This document shows positions 7,917-16,120 of a DNA stretch of 64,000 nucleotides, in pieces. The notes below the pieces were generated by a model. The model was not told the DNA's origin. It saw only the letters and a program-made list of their open reading frames with translations, and made no database searches. Every line of letters begins with the position of its first letter. The first letter of the stretch is position 1. This DNA is from Hamadaea flava (GTDB lineage Bacteria; Actinomycetota; Actinomycetes; Mycobacteriales; Micromonosporaceae), in contig NZ_JAMZDZ010000001.1 in NCBI RefSeq assembly GCF_024172085.1, positions 6,014,001 to 6,078,000 of the forward strand, read 5' to 3'. Position numbers and translations under genes: made by a program.

Positions 7917-8909
7917 TTGGGCCGGGTGATCGTCGCCCGAGCCGCATCAGGCACGCTTCCGCACTTCCCCGACCTCGTAGCCCTCGCCGACGGGCCCCTG
8001 CTGTGCGCGTACCGGGAGAGCACCGGGCACGTGCGCGCCGACGGGCGGATCATGCTCGTCGAGTCCGGCGACCGGGGGCAGACCTGGTCCGAGCCCAGGG
8101 TCGTCGCCGACGGCGAACACGACGACCGGGATCCGAAACTCGTCCAGCTCCGGGACGGCACAGTCCTGCTGAGCTACTTCGTGCTCGACTGGCATCCGGA
8201 CGGCAAGTTCACCTGCCTCGGCACGCTGGTGATGCGGAGCGAGGACGGTGGGCGTACCTGGTCGGAGCCGGTGGTCGCCGGTGGGGACGACCTGCTCTGG
8301 GCGGTCTCCCACGGCGCGGCCGTCGAGCTGCCCGACGGCGACGTCCTGCTCCCGCTCTACGGCGTCGATCCCCGGCGGTCGACGGGCCTCGACAGCGCGC
8401 TCGCCGTCCGCAGTACCGACGGTGGGCGTACGTGGGCGGCGGAGACGGCAGTGCCGCTCGGGATCAGCGCCGACTTCCACTTCCGGGAGCCGACCCTGAC
8501 CGTGCTGCCGACCGGCGAGGTCGTCGCGTTGCTGCGTACGTCGGTGGAGCACGCCTATCTGGCCCGCTCGACGGACGGCGGCCGCACCTGGACCCCACCC
8601 GTGGAGACCGACCTCCCCGCGTCGTCGCACCACGTGCTGCTGCTCGCTGACGGAGCGCTGCTCGTCGCGTACGGCGACATCTCGAAGCGGTTCTCGCCTC
8701 GGCGCAGCACCGTCGCGCGGATCGTGACCGACCCCGCGGGCGAGTGGACCGGGCCGGACCTGCATCTGTACGACTCCGGCCACCCGGACCAGGCGAATCC
8801 GTCCAGTGTGGAGCTGGAGCCGGGCCGGTTCCTGACGGTGAGCTTCGACGTGCCGGACGCGACCGTCGTCTCCTTCACCAGCGACCGCGCCGCCTACGTC
8901 GCGTCGTGA
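7917..8909 (+). CDS. BNR-repeat sialidase-like protein, no signal peptide
   Basis: The 330-residue protein carries repeated Asp-box motifs: SGDRGQTWSEP, SEDGGRTWSEP, STDGGRTWAAE and STDGGRTWTPP, spread along a six-bladed propeller of the sialidase/neuraminidase fold. It lacks an N-terminal signal sequence, so it is probably cytoplasmic. Whether it hydrolyses sialic acid is not established by the repeats alone. TTG 7917 is chosen because AGGAGGGG (7903-7910) lies 6 nt before it; GTG 7926 is the alternative. Its TGA stop lies in the first copy of the degenerate repeat at 8907-9036. Confidence 0.8.
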   Translation: MGRVIVARAASGTLPHFPDLVALADGPLLCAYRESTGHVRADGRIMLVESGDRGQTWSEPRVVADGEHDDRDPKLVQLRDGTVLLSYFVLDWHPDGKFTCLGTLVMRSEDGGRTWSEPVVAGGDDLLWAVSHGAAVELPDGDVLLPLYGVDPRRSTGLDSALAVRSTDGGRTWAAETAVPLGISADFHFREPTLTVLPTGEVVALLRTSVEHAYLARSTDGGRTWTPPVETDLPASSHHVLLLADGALLVAYGDISKRFSPRRSTVARIVTDPAGEWTGPDLHLYDSGHPDQANPSSVELEPGRFLTVSFDVPDATVVSFTSDRAAYVAS

Positions 8910-9036
8910 CCGGCTCGACGCCGACGATCGTCATCCCGTTGACCGGCTAGACCCTGGATGAGATCGCCCCGAGTGTCACGCCTTGACCGGCTGGACCCCG
9001 GATGAGACGCCCCGAGCGTCACGCCTTGACCGGCTC
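8907..9036. repeat. Degenerate tandem repeat spanning the 3' ends of two convergent genes
   Basis: TGACCGGCT[C/A/G]GAC recurs at 8907, 8940, 8984 and 9027, with spacings of 33, 44 and 43 nt. The second and third units are alike for their whole length (GACCCYGGATGAGA...CGCCCCGAG...GTCACGCC). The last unit is the true coding end of the PHP gene and the first contains the stop of the sialidase-like gene. The extra units look like tandem duplication of the PHP gene tail. Confidence 0.75.
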
Positions 9037-9876
9037 GACGCCGGACGCGGCGTCGACGATGCGGTCGAGTGCCTCGGGCGCGGTCGTGTTGGCGCCGAGC
9101 CGGACCACCTTGTTCGCGCCGTGGTAGTCGCTCGATCCCGTGACGACCAAATCGAGGTCGGCGGCCAGTTCGCGCACGTGCGCGCGTTCGGCCGGGGTGT
9201 GGTCTTCGTGGTCGGCCTCGATGCCGAACAGGCCGGCCGTGGCGAGTTCCGCGATCAGCTCGTCCGGCACGATCGGGCCGCGCCGTGCGGCCAGCGGATG
9301 AGCGAAGACCGGGACCCCGCCCGCGCCGCGGATCAGCTTCAGCGCCGTGAAGACCTCGACGTCCTCCTTGGGTACGCGATACCGCGCGCCCAGCCACTGG
9401 GAAGCGAACGCCTCGGAGACCGTGCCCACCAGCCCGGCTCGGACGAGTGCCTGGGCGATGTGGGGGCGGCCGACGGTGCCGCCGGCGGCGAAGGCGCGGA
9501 TCTCCTCCCAGTCGATGTCGACGCCGTCTTCGCGTAGCAAGGTGACCATGCGTTCGGCGCGGGACTCGCGGGCTTGCTTGACTCGTGCCAGTTCGGCGGC
9601 GAACGCCGGTTCCGCCGGATCGAACAGGTACGCCAGCATGTGCAGCCCGACCGAGCGATCCGGGCCGAACCAGCGGCAGGACACCTCGGCGCCCCGGATC
9701 AGGGTGAGCCCGGGCGGCAACGCCTCCACCGCGGGCGCCCAGCCCGCCGTCGTGTCGTGGTCGGTCAGCCCGACGACGTCGAGACCGGCGGCTACGGCGT
9801 GCCGCACCAATTCGGTCGGAGTGTCGGTGCCGTCGCTGGCGGTGGAGTGCGTGTGGAGGTCGATCACGCCTCCCAT
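9019..9876 (-). CDS. PHP-domain phosphoesterase (RNase AM/TrpH-like)
   Basis: The 285-residue protein shows the metal-binding motifs of the PHP family in order: DLHTHSTASDG (about residue 6), GLTDHDT, IRGAEVS, VFAHPLA, IEADHEDHTP and GSSDYHG. This set matches the YciV/TrpH group, whose characterised members act as 3'-phosphate or 5'-3' exonuclease-type phosphoesterases on nucleotides or RNA. ATG 9876 (MGGVIDLHTHS) is the family N-terminus; the upstream in-frame sequence to 10227 is not coding. The gene ends in a duplicated tail region (8907-9036). Confidence 0.9.
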   Translation of the reverse strand: MGGVIDLHTHSTASDGTDTPTELVRHAVAAGLDVVGLTDHDTTAGWAPAVEALPPGLTLIRGAEVSCRWFGPDRSVGLHMLAYLFDPAEPAFAAELARVKQARESRAERMVTLLREDGVDIDWEEIRAFAAGGTVGRPHIAQALVRAGLVGTVSEAFASQWLGARYRVPKEDVEVFTALKLIRGAGGVPVFAHPLAARRGPIVPDELIAELATAGLFGIEADHEDHTPAERAHVRELAADLDLVVTGSSDYHGANKVVRLGANTTAPEALDRIVDAASGVEPVKA

Positions 9877-9937
9877 TCTGTCGGCTTTCCGGCGATCTTG
9901 GTGGCCGGACGGCCGATCGGCGGAGCCAGCGAAAATC

Positions 9938-9967
9938 TTGACAACATCGATGTATGTGTCGCAGCAT
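9938..9967 (+). promoter_or_regulatory. Candidate -35/-10 promoter of the GH6 gene
   Basis: TTGACA (9938-9943) is an exact -35 consensus. A weak -10 (CAGCAT, 9962-9967) follows after an 18-nt spacer. Confidence 0.4.
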
Positions 9968-9974
9968 GGCGCAC

Positions 9975-9988
9975 TGGAATCGTTTCCA
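9975..9988. promoter_or_regulatory. Candidate operator of the GH6 gene
   Basis: TGGAATCGTTTCCA has 5-bp arms (TGGAA/TTCCA) and lies just downstream of the likely promoter, 18 nt before the start. It differs from the GAGCGCTC operators of the neighbouring LacI/GH16/GT4 genes, so a different repressor may act here. Confidence 0.4.
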
Positions 9989-10006
9989 CATCCTGGGGAG
10001 GAACTC

Positions 10007-11407
10007 TTGCGACGCATGCCCCGCCTGCTGGCCGCGGCCGTCCTCGCACTGCCGCTTGCCCTGTTCGCCACCCCTGACGCGTACGCCGCCACCGAGCTGA
10101 TCACCAACGGCACGTTCACCTCGTCCACCACCCCGTGGTGGAGCACCAGCAACACCCCGTTGAGCGTCGACGGCGGACGGCTGAAAGCCGCCGTTCCGGG
10201 CGGCACCGCGAACCGCTGGGACGCCATGTTCGGGGAGAAGTCGCCAGCCCTGACACTGCACCAGAACCGCAGCTACACGTTGTCGTTCGACGCCTCCGCC
10301 ACGGCCACCCGGGCAGTCCGCACGACCGTGCAGCTCAACGCCGACCCGTACCCGGCCACGCTCGACCAGCTGTTCACTGTGGACACCACCGCGCGGCACT
10401 TCAGCTGGACCTTCACCGGGACGCTGGAGACCGCGAACGGCGAGATCACCTTCCAGCTCGGCGGGCTCACCGGCGGGGCGTACACCTTCTGGATCGACAA
10501 CGTGTCCCTCGTGGACAACACCGCCGGCAGCGGCTCGCCGCTCGACCTGACCAGCGGGTTCTACGTCGATCCCGACTCCAACCCGGCGGTGTGGGTCCGG
10601 AACAACGGCGGGGACTCCCGAACCGCCCAGATCAACTCGGCCATCGCCACCAAGCCCATGGCCCGCTGGTTCGGCGCGTGGAGCGGCGACATCGGCACCG
10701 CCGTCGGCTCGTTCATCGGGGCAGCCGACGCCGCCGACAAGCTTCCGGTCCTGGTCGCGTACAACATCCCGGGGCGCGATGCCTGCGGTGGTCACTCCGG
10801 CGGCGGCGCCGGCTCGGCCGACGCCTACAAGACCTGGATCGCCGCGTTCGCCACGGCCATCGGCAGCCGCCCGGCCGTCGTGATCATCGAGCCCGACTCG
10901 CTCGCCGACTTCAACTGCATGGACACGGCGGCGATCGCCACCCGGAATGACATGATCTTGTACGCGACGCGGCAGTTCCACGACAAGGCGCCCAACACCT
11001 GGGCGTACCTGGACGCCGGGAACCCGGGCTGGGTGGCGGCCGGGACGATGGCCGGTCGGCTGAGCGCCGCCGGGCTCGCCAACATCCGGGGCTTCTCGAT
11101 CAACGTCTCCAACTACTACACGACCAGCGACGACGTGGCGTACGGGACGGCGGTCAACACCAGCCTCGGCAGCGCGGCGAAGCCGTTCGTCGTCGACACC
11201 AGCCGCAACGGGAACGGGACCAACGGCGAGTGGTGCAACCCGGCTGGGCGGAAACTCGGCGTACCGGCGCAGGTCGGCGGGGGTGCGGAGATGCTGCTCT
11301 GGCTGAAGGTGCCCGGTGACTCCGACGGCGACTGCGGGATCGGCGCCGGCATCCCGGCCGGTCAGTTCAGCCCGGACCTGGCCGTCCACCTCATCACCGG
11401 CTCCTGA
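10007..11407 (+). CDS. Secreted glycoside hydrolase family 6 cellulase with N-terminal carbohydrate-binding-like domain
   Basis: The 466-residue precursor starts with a Sec signal (RRMPRLLAAAVLALPLALFA, cleaved near DAYA-ATEL). A beta-sandwich CBM-like domain follows (about residues 28-165, ELITNGTFTSSTTPWW). The GH6 catalytic domain then begins at SGFYVDPDSNPAVWVR. Visible GH6 landmarks are LVAYNIPGRDACGGHSGGG, VVIIEPDSLADF (catalytic acid Asp), AYLDAGNPGWV, GFSINVSNYY, VVDTSRNGNG and LLWLKVPGDSDGDC. It cleaves cellulose or beta-1,4-glucan outside the cell. TTG 10007 is preferred since GGAGGA (9997-10002) is 4 nt upstream; ATG 10016 is possible. Confidence 0.9.
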   Translation: MRRMPRLLAAAVLALPLALFATPDAYAATELITNGTFTSSTTPWWSTSNTPLSVDGGRLKAAVPGGTANRWDAMFGEKSPALTLHQNRSYTLSFDASATATRAVRTTVQLNADPYPATLDQLFTVDTTARHFSWTFTGTLETANGEITFQLGGLTGGAYTFWIDNVSLVDNTAGSGSPLDLTSGFYVDPDSNPAVWVRNNGGDSRTAQINSAIATKPMARWFGAWSGDIGTAVGSFIGAADAADKLPVLVAYNIPGRDACGGHSGGGAGSADAYKTWIAAFATAIGSRPAVVIIEPDSLADFNCMDTAAIATRNDMILYATRQFHDKAPNTWAYLDAGNPGWVAAGTMAGRLSAAGLANIRGFSINVSNYYTTSDDVAYGTAVNTSLGSAAKPFVVDTSRNGNGTNGEWCNPAGRKLGVPAQVGGGAEMLLWLKVPGDSDGDCGIGAGIPAGQFSPDLAVHLITGS

Positions 11408-11421
11408 CCGATCGTTCCGTG

Positions 11422-11478
11422 CAGATCAGGGATGTGCAGGCCATCTGGGCCTGAGATGGCCTGCACATCCCTGATCTG
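11422..11478. repeat. GATCA-palindrome family, copy 2
   Basis: A perfect 25-bp stem starts CAGATCAGGGATGTGCAGGC (11422-) and pairs with 11454-11478 around a 7-nt loop. It starts 15 nt after the stop of the GH6 gene and precedes the channel gene on the same strand. Confidence 0.9.
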
Positions 11479-11522
11479 GTGCTCTCGGGGCGAGGCGGCG
11501 TCCAACGGTGCACAATTTGGGC

Positions 11523-12065
11523 ATGTCGGCGGAAAAGGAGCAGAAGACGTCGCGGCGTCTCCGCAAGGCGACCGCGCGAGGCATCCTCGAACGCAGCGGC
11601 CTGACCTGCGTGGCGCTGCTGCTGTTCTACTTCGCCGTGCCGATCCGGCCCAGTACGGGGGACTGGCTGATCGTGGTCCAGGTCGGGCTCACCCTCCTGG
11701 CCCTGGGGACGATCCTGTTCGGCCTCAAGAACCAATTGCTGCGCCAGCTGGACCAGCCGGACGCCCCGCTCGGCGGGCTGATCGTCGGCATCCTGGGCGG
11801 CCTGCTGCTCTTCGCGCTGATCGACTACGCCGTCGCCGTGTACGCCCCCGGCCAGTTCGTCGATCTGAACACCCGGGTCGACGCGCTCTACTTCGCGACG
11901 GCGACCCTGCTGACGGTCGGATTCGGGGACATCTCCGCGCACGGGCAGTTCGCCCGCGTGCTGTTGTGCGTACAGATGTTCTTCAACGTCGCGGTGCTCG
12001 CGACCACCGCCTCCATGCTGTCCCGGCAGCTCGCCGACCGGGCGAGGTCCCGGCACAACCGCTGA
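11523..12065 (+). CDS. Two-helix K+ channel-like protein
   Basis: The 180-residue protein has two hydrophobic segments near the N-terminus (CVALLLFYFAVPI, IVVQVGLTLLALGTILFGL). The Ion_trans_2 core comes next: helix (LIVGILGGLLLFALIDYAVA), pore helix and selectivity filter (YFATATLLTVGFGDISAHG), and inner helix (VLLCVQMFFNVAVLATTASM). TVGFGD is the potassium filter. No RCK/TrkA-N domain follows. ATG 11523 has CACAAT exactly 6 nt upstream and no Shine-Dalgarno, suggesting a leaderless message. Confidence 0.85.
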   Translation: MSAEKEQKTSRRLRKATARGILERSGLTCVALLLFYFAVPIRPSTGDWLIVVQVGLTLLALGTILFGLKNQLLRQLDQPDAPLGGLIVGILGGLLLFALIDYAVAVYAPGQFVDLNTRVDALYFATATLLTVGFGDISAHGQFARVLLCVQMFFNVAVLATTASMLSRQLADRARSRHNR

Positions 12066-12158
12066 GACCAGGTTGTTCGAATCCTGTCACCGAGATCCGC
12101 GTTTGCCCTGCGGGCCCATCGGGGGACAGGTGATGATCGAGGGGATGAAGGAGGACAG

Positions 12159-12716
12159 ATGACCATGAGTTCCATCCCGACCGGTCCCGCGGGCAGTCCG
12201 GCGGTCGGACCGGCAGCTGATGCCATCACCGCCGCCGGGCCCGGTGCCGGGCAGGCGACCGTCACCGTGGCGACCTACGGCGACTACGCCTCCGCCCAGC
12301 GGGCCGTCGACTATCTCTCGGACAACAAGTTCCCGGTCGAGCACACGTCGATCGTCGGCACCAATCTGCGCCTGGTGGAAAACGTCCTGGGCCGGATGAC
12401 CGTCGGCCGGGCGGCACTGGCCGGCGCGGCCAGCGGTGCGTGGTTCGGTCTGTTCATCGGTCTGCTCTTCGGCATCTTCGCCGTCGGCAACTGGTTCGGC
12501 GTCGTGATCGCCGGCCTGCTGATCGGTGCGGTCTGGGGCGCGATCTTCGGCGCCATCGCGCACGCGGCCACCCGTGGGCAGCGGGACTTCACCTCGCGCA
12601 GCGCGCTCACCGCCGGGGAGTACGCCATCGCCGTCACCGCCGACCACGCCGAGCAGGCCCGGCAGTTGCTCGTACGCCTCAACTGGCAGGCCAACGAGGC
12701 GGGCACCGGGCGCTGA
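12159..12716 (+). CDS. General stress protein 17M-like (YflT-type) membrane protein
   Basis: The 185-residue protein begins with a Pro/Ala/Gly-rich tail. An YflT-like domain follows (VATYGDYASAQRAVDYLSDN, FPVEHTSIVGTNLR). Two glycine-rich hydrophobic helices (WFGLFIGLLFGIFAVGNWFG, VVIAGLLIGAVWGAIFGAIA) come before a second ferredoxin-like half (GEYAIAVTADHAEQARQLL). This matches the PF11181 heat-induced stress protein YflT group, whose role is unknown. AAGGAGGAC lies 4-5 nt before ATG 12159, a strong ribosome binding site. Confidence 0.8.
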   Translation: MTMSSIPTGPAGSPAVGPAADAITAAGPGAGQATVTVATYGDYASAQRAVDYLSDNKFPVEHTSIVGTNLRLVENVLGRMTVGRAALAGAASGAWFGLFIGLLFGIFAVGNWFGVVIAGLLIGAVWGAIFGAIAHAATRGQRDFTSRSALTAGEYAIAVTADHAEQARQLLVRLNWQANEAGTGR

Positions 12717-12730
12717 GGAACCGGGTGGGG

Positions 12731-12742
12731 GAGAGCGCTCTC
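12731..12742. promoter_or_regulatory. CebR-type LacI operator at the LacI gene
   Basis: GAGAGCGCTCTC is a perfect 12-bp palindrome. It lies 13 nt upstream of the likely -10 (TACATT, 12756-12761) of the LacI gene, overlapping the -35 region. Related sites lie at 15971 and 16065. Streptomyces CebR is known to bind TGGGAGCGCTCCCA, the same core. Confidence 0.75.
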
Positions 12743-12755
12743 TGGTGGGTTGCTA

Positions 12756-12767
12756 TACATTGGCGCC
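12756..12767 (+). promoter_or_regulatory. -10 element of a probably leaderless LacI transcript
   Basis: TACATT is followed by exactly 6 nt and ATG 12768. No Shine-Dalgarno is present. Confidence 0.55.
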
Positions 12768-13817
12768 ATGGTCGCCCCCCGCCCGCCCGGTCCCCGTTCG
12801 CCCACGCTCGAACAGGTCGCCGAGTATGCCGGGGTGAGCCGGTCGACGGTGTCCCGGGTGATCAACCAGGTGTCCACAGTCGACCCGGAACTCCGCGAGA
12901 TCGTGGAGCGGGCGATCGAGGCGACCGGCTACGTCCCGAACCACGCGGCCCGGTCGCTGGTCACCCGCCGGACCGACTCGGTCGCGCTGGTGGTCTCCGA
13001 ACCGGCCGGACGGGAGTTCGCCGAGCCGTTCCTGAGCCGGATCTTCACCGACCCGTACCTCGGCCGGATCACCGCCGGGGCGCTGGAGGTGCTGCGCCCC
13101 GAGGGCATCCACCTGGTGATCATGCCCGCCGACGCCCCCGCTCATCAGCAGGTCCTGCGGTATCTGCGGCAGGGACACGTGGACGGCGTGCTGATCATCT
13201 CCAGCCACGTCGCCGACCCGCTTCCGCAGCAGTTGTGCGACCTGCATGTGCCGGCGGTGCTGTCGGCCCGGCCGGGTCGGCCGCTGCCGATGAGCTATGT
13301 CGACGTCGAGCAGCAGACCGGCGCCCGGCTGGCGGCGGAACGGTTCATCGCCTTGGGCCGCAAGCATCCGGCGACGGTCTGCGGCCCGCTCGACACGACT
13401 GCCGGGCAGGACCGGCTGGCCGGGTTCCGCTCAGCCCTCGCCGTGCACGGGTACGCCTGGGTGCCGGCCGAGCCCGGCGACTTCACCCGGGCCGGCGGTG
13501 AACGCGCGGCGCGGACGCTGCTGACGGCGTACCCGGAGACCGACGCGCTGTTCGTCGCCAACGATCTGATGGCCGAAGGCGCGATGCAGGCGCTCCGCGA
13601 CCTCGGCCGGCGCGTGCCCGAGGACGTCGCCGTGGTGGGCTTCGACGACAGCGTCTCGGCGCTGGCCTGCCGTCCGCAGCTGACCACGATCCGGCAGCCG
13701 CTGGAGGAGATGGCCGCCGAGATGGCCCGGCTCCTGCTGGCCCGCATCCGCGAGCCCGAGGGCCGGCCGCGCTCGGTGATCTTCCATCCGGAGATCGTCG
13801 AGCGCGGCTCGGCCTAG
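12768..13817 (+). CDS. LacI-family (CebR-like) sugar-responsive repressor
   Basis: The 349-residue protein has the LacI helix-turn-helix and hinge (TLEQVAEYAGVSRSTVSRVI, YVPNHAARSLVTRRTDSVAL). It also has a periplasmic-binding-type effector domain ending in VAVVGFDDSVSALACRPQLT and the typical TIRQPLEEMA. It very likely represses its own gene, the convergent GH16 glucanase and the GT4 gene through shared GAGCGCTC palindromes, with an oligosaccharide as inducer. Its stop is only 4 bases from the GH16 stop and no terminator lies between them. ATG 12768 fits the leaderless promoter. Confidence 0.9.
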   Translation: MVAPRPPGPRSPTLEQVAEYAGVSRSTVSRVINQVSTVDPELREIVERAIEATGYVPNHAARSLVTRRTDSVALVVSEPAGREFAEPFLSRIFTDPYLGRITAGALEVLRPEGIHLVIMPADAPAHQQVLRYLRQGHVDGVLIISSHVADPLPQQLCDLHVPAVLSARPGRPLPMSYVDVEQQTGARLAAERFIALGRKHPATVCGPLDTTAGQDRLAGFRSALAVHGYAWVPAEPGDFTRAGGERAARTLLTAYPETDALFVANDLMAEGAMQALRDLGRRVPEDVAVVGFDDSVSALACRPQLTTIRQPLEEMAAEMARLLLARIREPEGRPRSVIFHPEIVERGSA

Positions 13818-13821
13818 GGGG

Positions 13822-15918
13822 TTACTGGTAGACGCGGACGTAGTCCACCAGCATCTGCGCCGGGAACGGCGTGGTGGCGTCCGGCGAGCCGGGCCAGTCG
13901 CCGCCGACCGCCAGGTTGAGGATCACGTAGAACGGGTGGTCGTAGACCCACGGCCCCCGGGTCGACTCGACGGTCGCCTTGCTGGCGTAGAAGACCTCGG
14001 TGCTGTCCACGAAGAACCGGATGCCCTTGCTGTCCCACTCGGCCGCGTACACGTGATAGTCCGCGGACAGGTCGGTCGTCCAGATCTTCTCGAACCCGTA
14101 GCCGCCGCCCCCGTTGTACGCCGGCGCGTGCAGCGTGGTGTAGCTGCGGGTGGTGTCCTTGCCGAGGATCTCCATGATGTCGATCTCGCCGTTGTAGGGC
14201 CATGGCCGCCCGGTGAGGAAGTCGGCGCCCATCATCCAGAACGCGGGCCAGAACCCGTTGCCCTTCGGCACCTTGACCCGGGCCTCGACGCGGCCGTACT
14301 GGAAGGTGAACTTGCCGCCGGTGTTCATCCGGTGCGAGGTGTAGTCGCGTCCGCCGACGGTTTCTCGGCGCGCCTCCATCACCAGCGACCCGGCGCCGTT
14401 CATCGAGGCGTTGGCGTTGTTGGTGTAGTACTGCAACTCGTTGTTCTGCCCCGTGCCGGTGTCGATCGTCCACTTCGCCGTGTCCGGCTTCGTGCCCGCG
14501 GCGCCGTTGAACTCGTCGCTGAACACCAGCCGGGTCGCGGGGAAGCTCGGATCGGCCGGTCGCGCCGGGGGCGTCGTGGGGTTGCCGCCGGTGCCGTAGA
14601 CCTGGAACTCCCAGATCGAGTAGCCGTACGCGCCGACCCGGGCCGTGCCGTACATCCGCACGTAGCGGCCGGTGCCGTTGACCGTCAGGGTCTCCTTGAA
14701 CCCGTGCCCCGTCGTGGTGCTGTAGATCGTGCTCCAGGTAGCGGCGTCCGGCGACACCTGGATCTGGTACGCCGTCGCGTACGCCGGGTCCCATTGCAGG
14801 ATCACCTGGTGGATCGTGGCGGTGGCGCCGAGGTCGACGTAGATCCAGCCGGGGTCGACCCAGCCGGTCGTGGAGCTGGTCGCCCACCGGGACGCGGGAT
14901 CGAGGTCGAACGCCCGCGCCGGGGTGCACTCGTAGCAGTTCGCGTCGCTCTGCGAGGTCGACGCGACGGCCGGCTTGTTGTAGGACAGCAGGACGTCGCC
15001 GCCGGTCGGGGGCGGGCTGCTGGTCGGCGGCGTGCCACCGCCGGTGCGGACGGCGATCTCCCAGAGGGAGTAGCCCCACTGTGTCGCCCTGGCGGTGCCG
15101 TAGACGCGCAGGTAGCGACCGGAACCGGCGACGGTCAGCGGCTGCGTTCCGCCCGTCGACGTGGTCGTGCTGTAGATCGAGGTCCACGTCGCGGCGTCGG
15201 CCGACACCTGCACCTGGTACGCCGTCGCGTACGCCGTCTCCCAGGTGAGCGTCACCTGGCAGACCGACACGGTCGAGCCGAGGTCGATCTGGATCCACTG
15301 AGGATCGGCGGCCGCACTGGACCACCGCGTACCGCTGTTGCCGTCGACCGCCGCGCTCGCCGGAGTGCCGGCGTTCTCGGTGGAGGAGGCGGTCGCGGGC
15401 TTGTTCAACGCCGCGTTCGTGGCGGTGTCGCAACCGGTCGACCCGGTCGTGCCGTAGACCTGGAACTCCCAGAGCGAATAGCCGTACGCGGTCGCCCGCG
15501 CGGTGGCGTAGACCCGCACGTAGCGGCCCGATCCGGTGACGGCGAGGGTCTGCGTGCCGCCGGTGGAGGTCGACGTGCTGTAGACGGTGGTCCAGGTATT
15601 GCCGTCGGCGGACACCTGGATCTGGTATGCCGTCGCGTACGCCGCCTCCCAGCGCAGCACGACCTGGCTGACGGCGGCGGTGGAGCCGAGGTCGACCCGC
15701 AGCCATTGCGGGTCGCTGAACGCGCTGGACCAGCGGGTGCCGAGGTCGCCGTCGACCGCGGCGCTCGCCGGAGTGCCGGCGTTCTCGGCGGACGAGGCGG
15801 TGACCGGCTTGCCCTGCGAGAGCAGCGGATCGGCGGCGTTGGCCGCGCCGGTCAGCGCGACGGCGAAACCGGCGGCGAGCGCGGCGAGGGCGCAGAGCGC
15901 CGTCGTGCGTAACTTCAT
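13822..15918 (-). CDS. Secreted GH16 glucanase with three F5/8C (discoidin-like) domains
   Basis: The 698-residue precursor has a Sec signal (LCALAALAAGFAVALTGAANA). Three F5/8 type C/CBM32-like modules follow at about residues 30-160, 165-290 and 305-435. Each has an A-x-D-G/L...TRW/SRW core and a YATAYQ[I/V]QVS strand with [Y/V]GYS[L/I]WE near the end. A GH16 catalytic domain fills about 455-698. The catalytic signature GEIDIMEILG is complete (ExDxxE), and GFWPAFWMMG, RVEARVKVPKG and YVILNLAVGGDWPG are typical of beta-1,3-glucanases (laminarinases). AGGAGACGTC precedes ATG 15918. A GAGGGAGCGCTCTCTC operator lies at 15971-15986. Confidence 0.92.
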   Translation of the reverse strand: MKLRTTALCALAALAAGFAVALTGAANAADPLLSQGKPVTASSAENAGTPASAAVDGDLGTRWSSAFSDPQWLRVDLGSTAAVSQVVLRWEAAYATAYQIQVSADGNTWTTVYSTSTSTGGTQTLAVTGSGRYVRVYATARATAYGYSLWEFQVYGTTGSTGCDTATNAALNKPATASSTENAGTPASAAVDGNSGTRWSSAAADPQWIQIDLGSTVSVCQVTLTWETAYATAYQVQVSADAATWTSIYSTTTSTGGTQPLTVAGSGRYLRVYGTARATQWGYSLWEIAVRTGGGTPPTSSPPPTGGDVLLSYNKPAVASTSQSDANCYECTPARAFDLDPASRWATSSTTGWVDPGWIYVDLGATATIHQVILQWDPAYATAYQIQVSPDAATWSTIYSTTTGHGFKETLTVNGTGRYVRMYGTARVGAYGYSIWEFQVYGTGGNPTTPPARPADPSFPATRLVFSDEFNGAAGTKPDTAKWTIDTGTGQNNELQYYTNNANASMNGAGSLVMEARRETVGGRDYTSHRMNTGGKFTFQYGRVEARVKVPKGNGFWPAFWMMGADFLTGRPWPYNGEIDIMEILGKDTTRSYTTLHAPAYNGGGGYGFEKIWTTDLSADYHVYAAEWDSKGIRFFVDSTEVFYASKATVESTRGPWVYDHPFYVILNLAVGGDWPGSPDATTPFPAQMLVDYVRVYQ

Positions 15919-15970
15919 GACGTCTCCTCTGTGGGCGGAAGAGGGGTGCCTCTCCGGGGACGGGAGAGGC

Positions 15971-15986
15971 GAGGGAGCGCTCTCTC
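15971..15986. promoter_or_regulatory. CebR-type operator upstream of the GH16 gene
   Basis: GAGGGAGCGCTCTCTC is a 16-bp dyad with one mismatch, centred on AGCGCT, 53-68 nt upstream of the GH16 start. Confidence 0.75.
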
Positions 15987-16064
15987 AGAGCATCGTCCAG
16001 GTGTCTACCTATGTCAATCTGACGTTCTCCGACCTGCGACTTTCCGGACAATCGAGATAGGAAT

Positions 16065-16080
16065 GAGGGAGCGCTCCCTC
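16065..16080. promoter_or_regulatory. CebR-type operator upstream of the GT4 gene
   Basis: GAGGGAGCGCTCCCTC is a perfect 16-bp palindrome, 41-56 nt upstream of ATG 16121. It is the best match in the window to the known CebR core. Confidence 0.8.
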
Positions 16081-16120
16081 GGAACGTTTGCCGATCTTGC
16101 ACTCCGGGCAAGCCCGGAGC

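Noticed and set aside
13936-15912. Open frame of 658 codons on the plus strand opposite the GH16 gene
   Set aside because: Its translation is Arg/Val/Gly-rich with no domain, and it is exactly antisense to a clear GH16 enzyme. High GC leaves such frames open.
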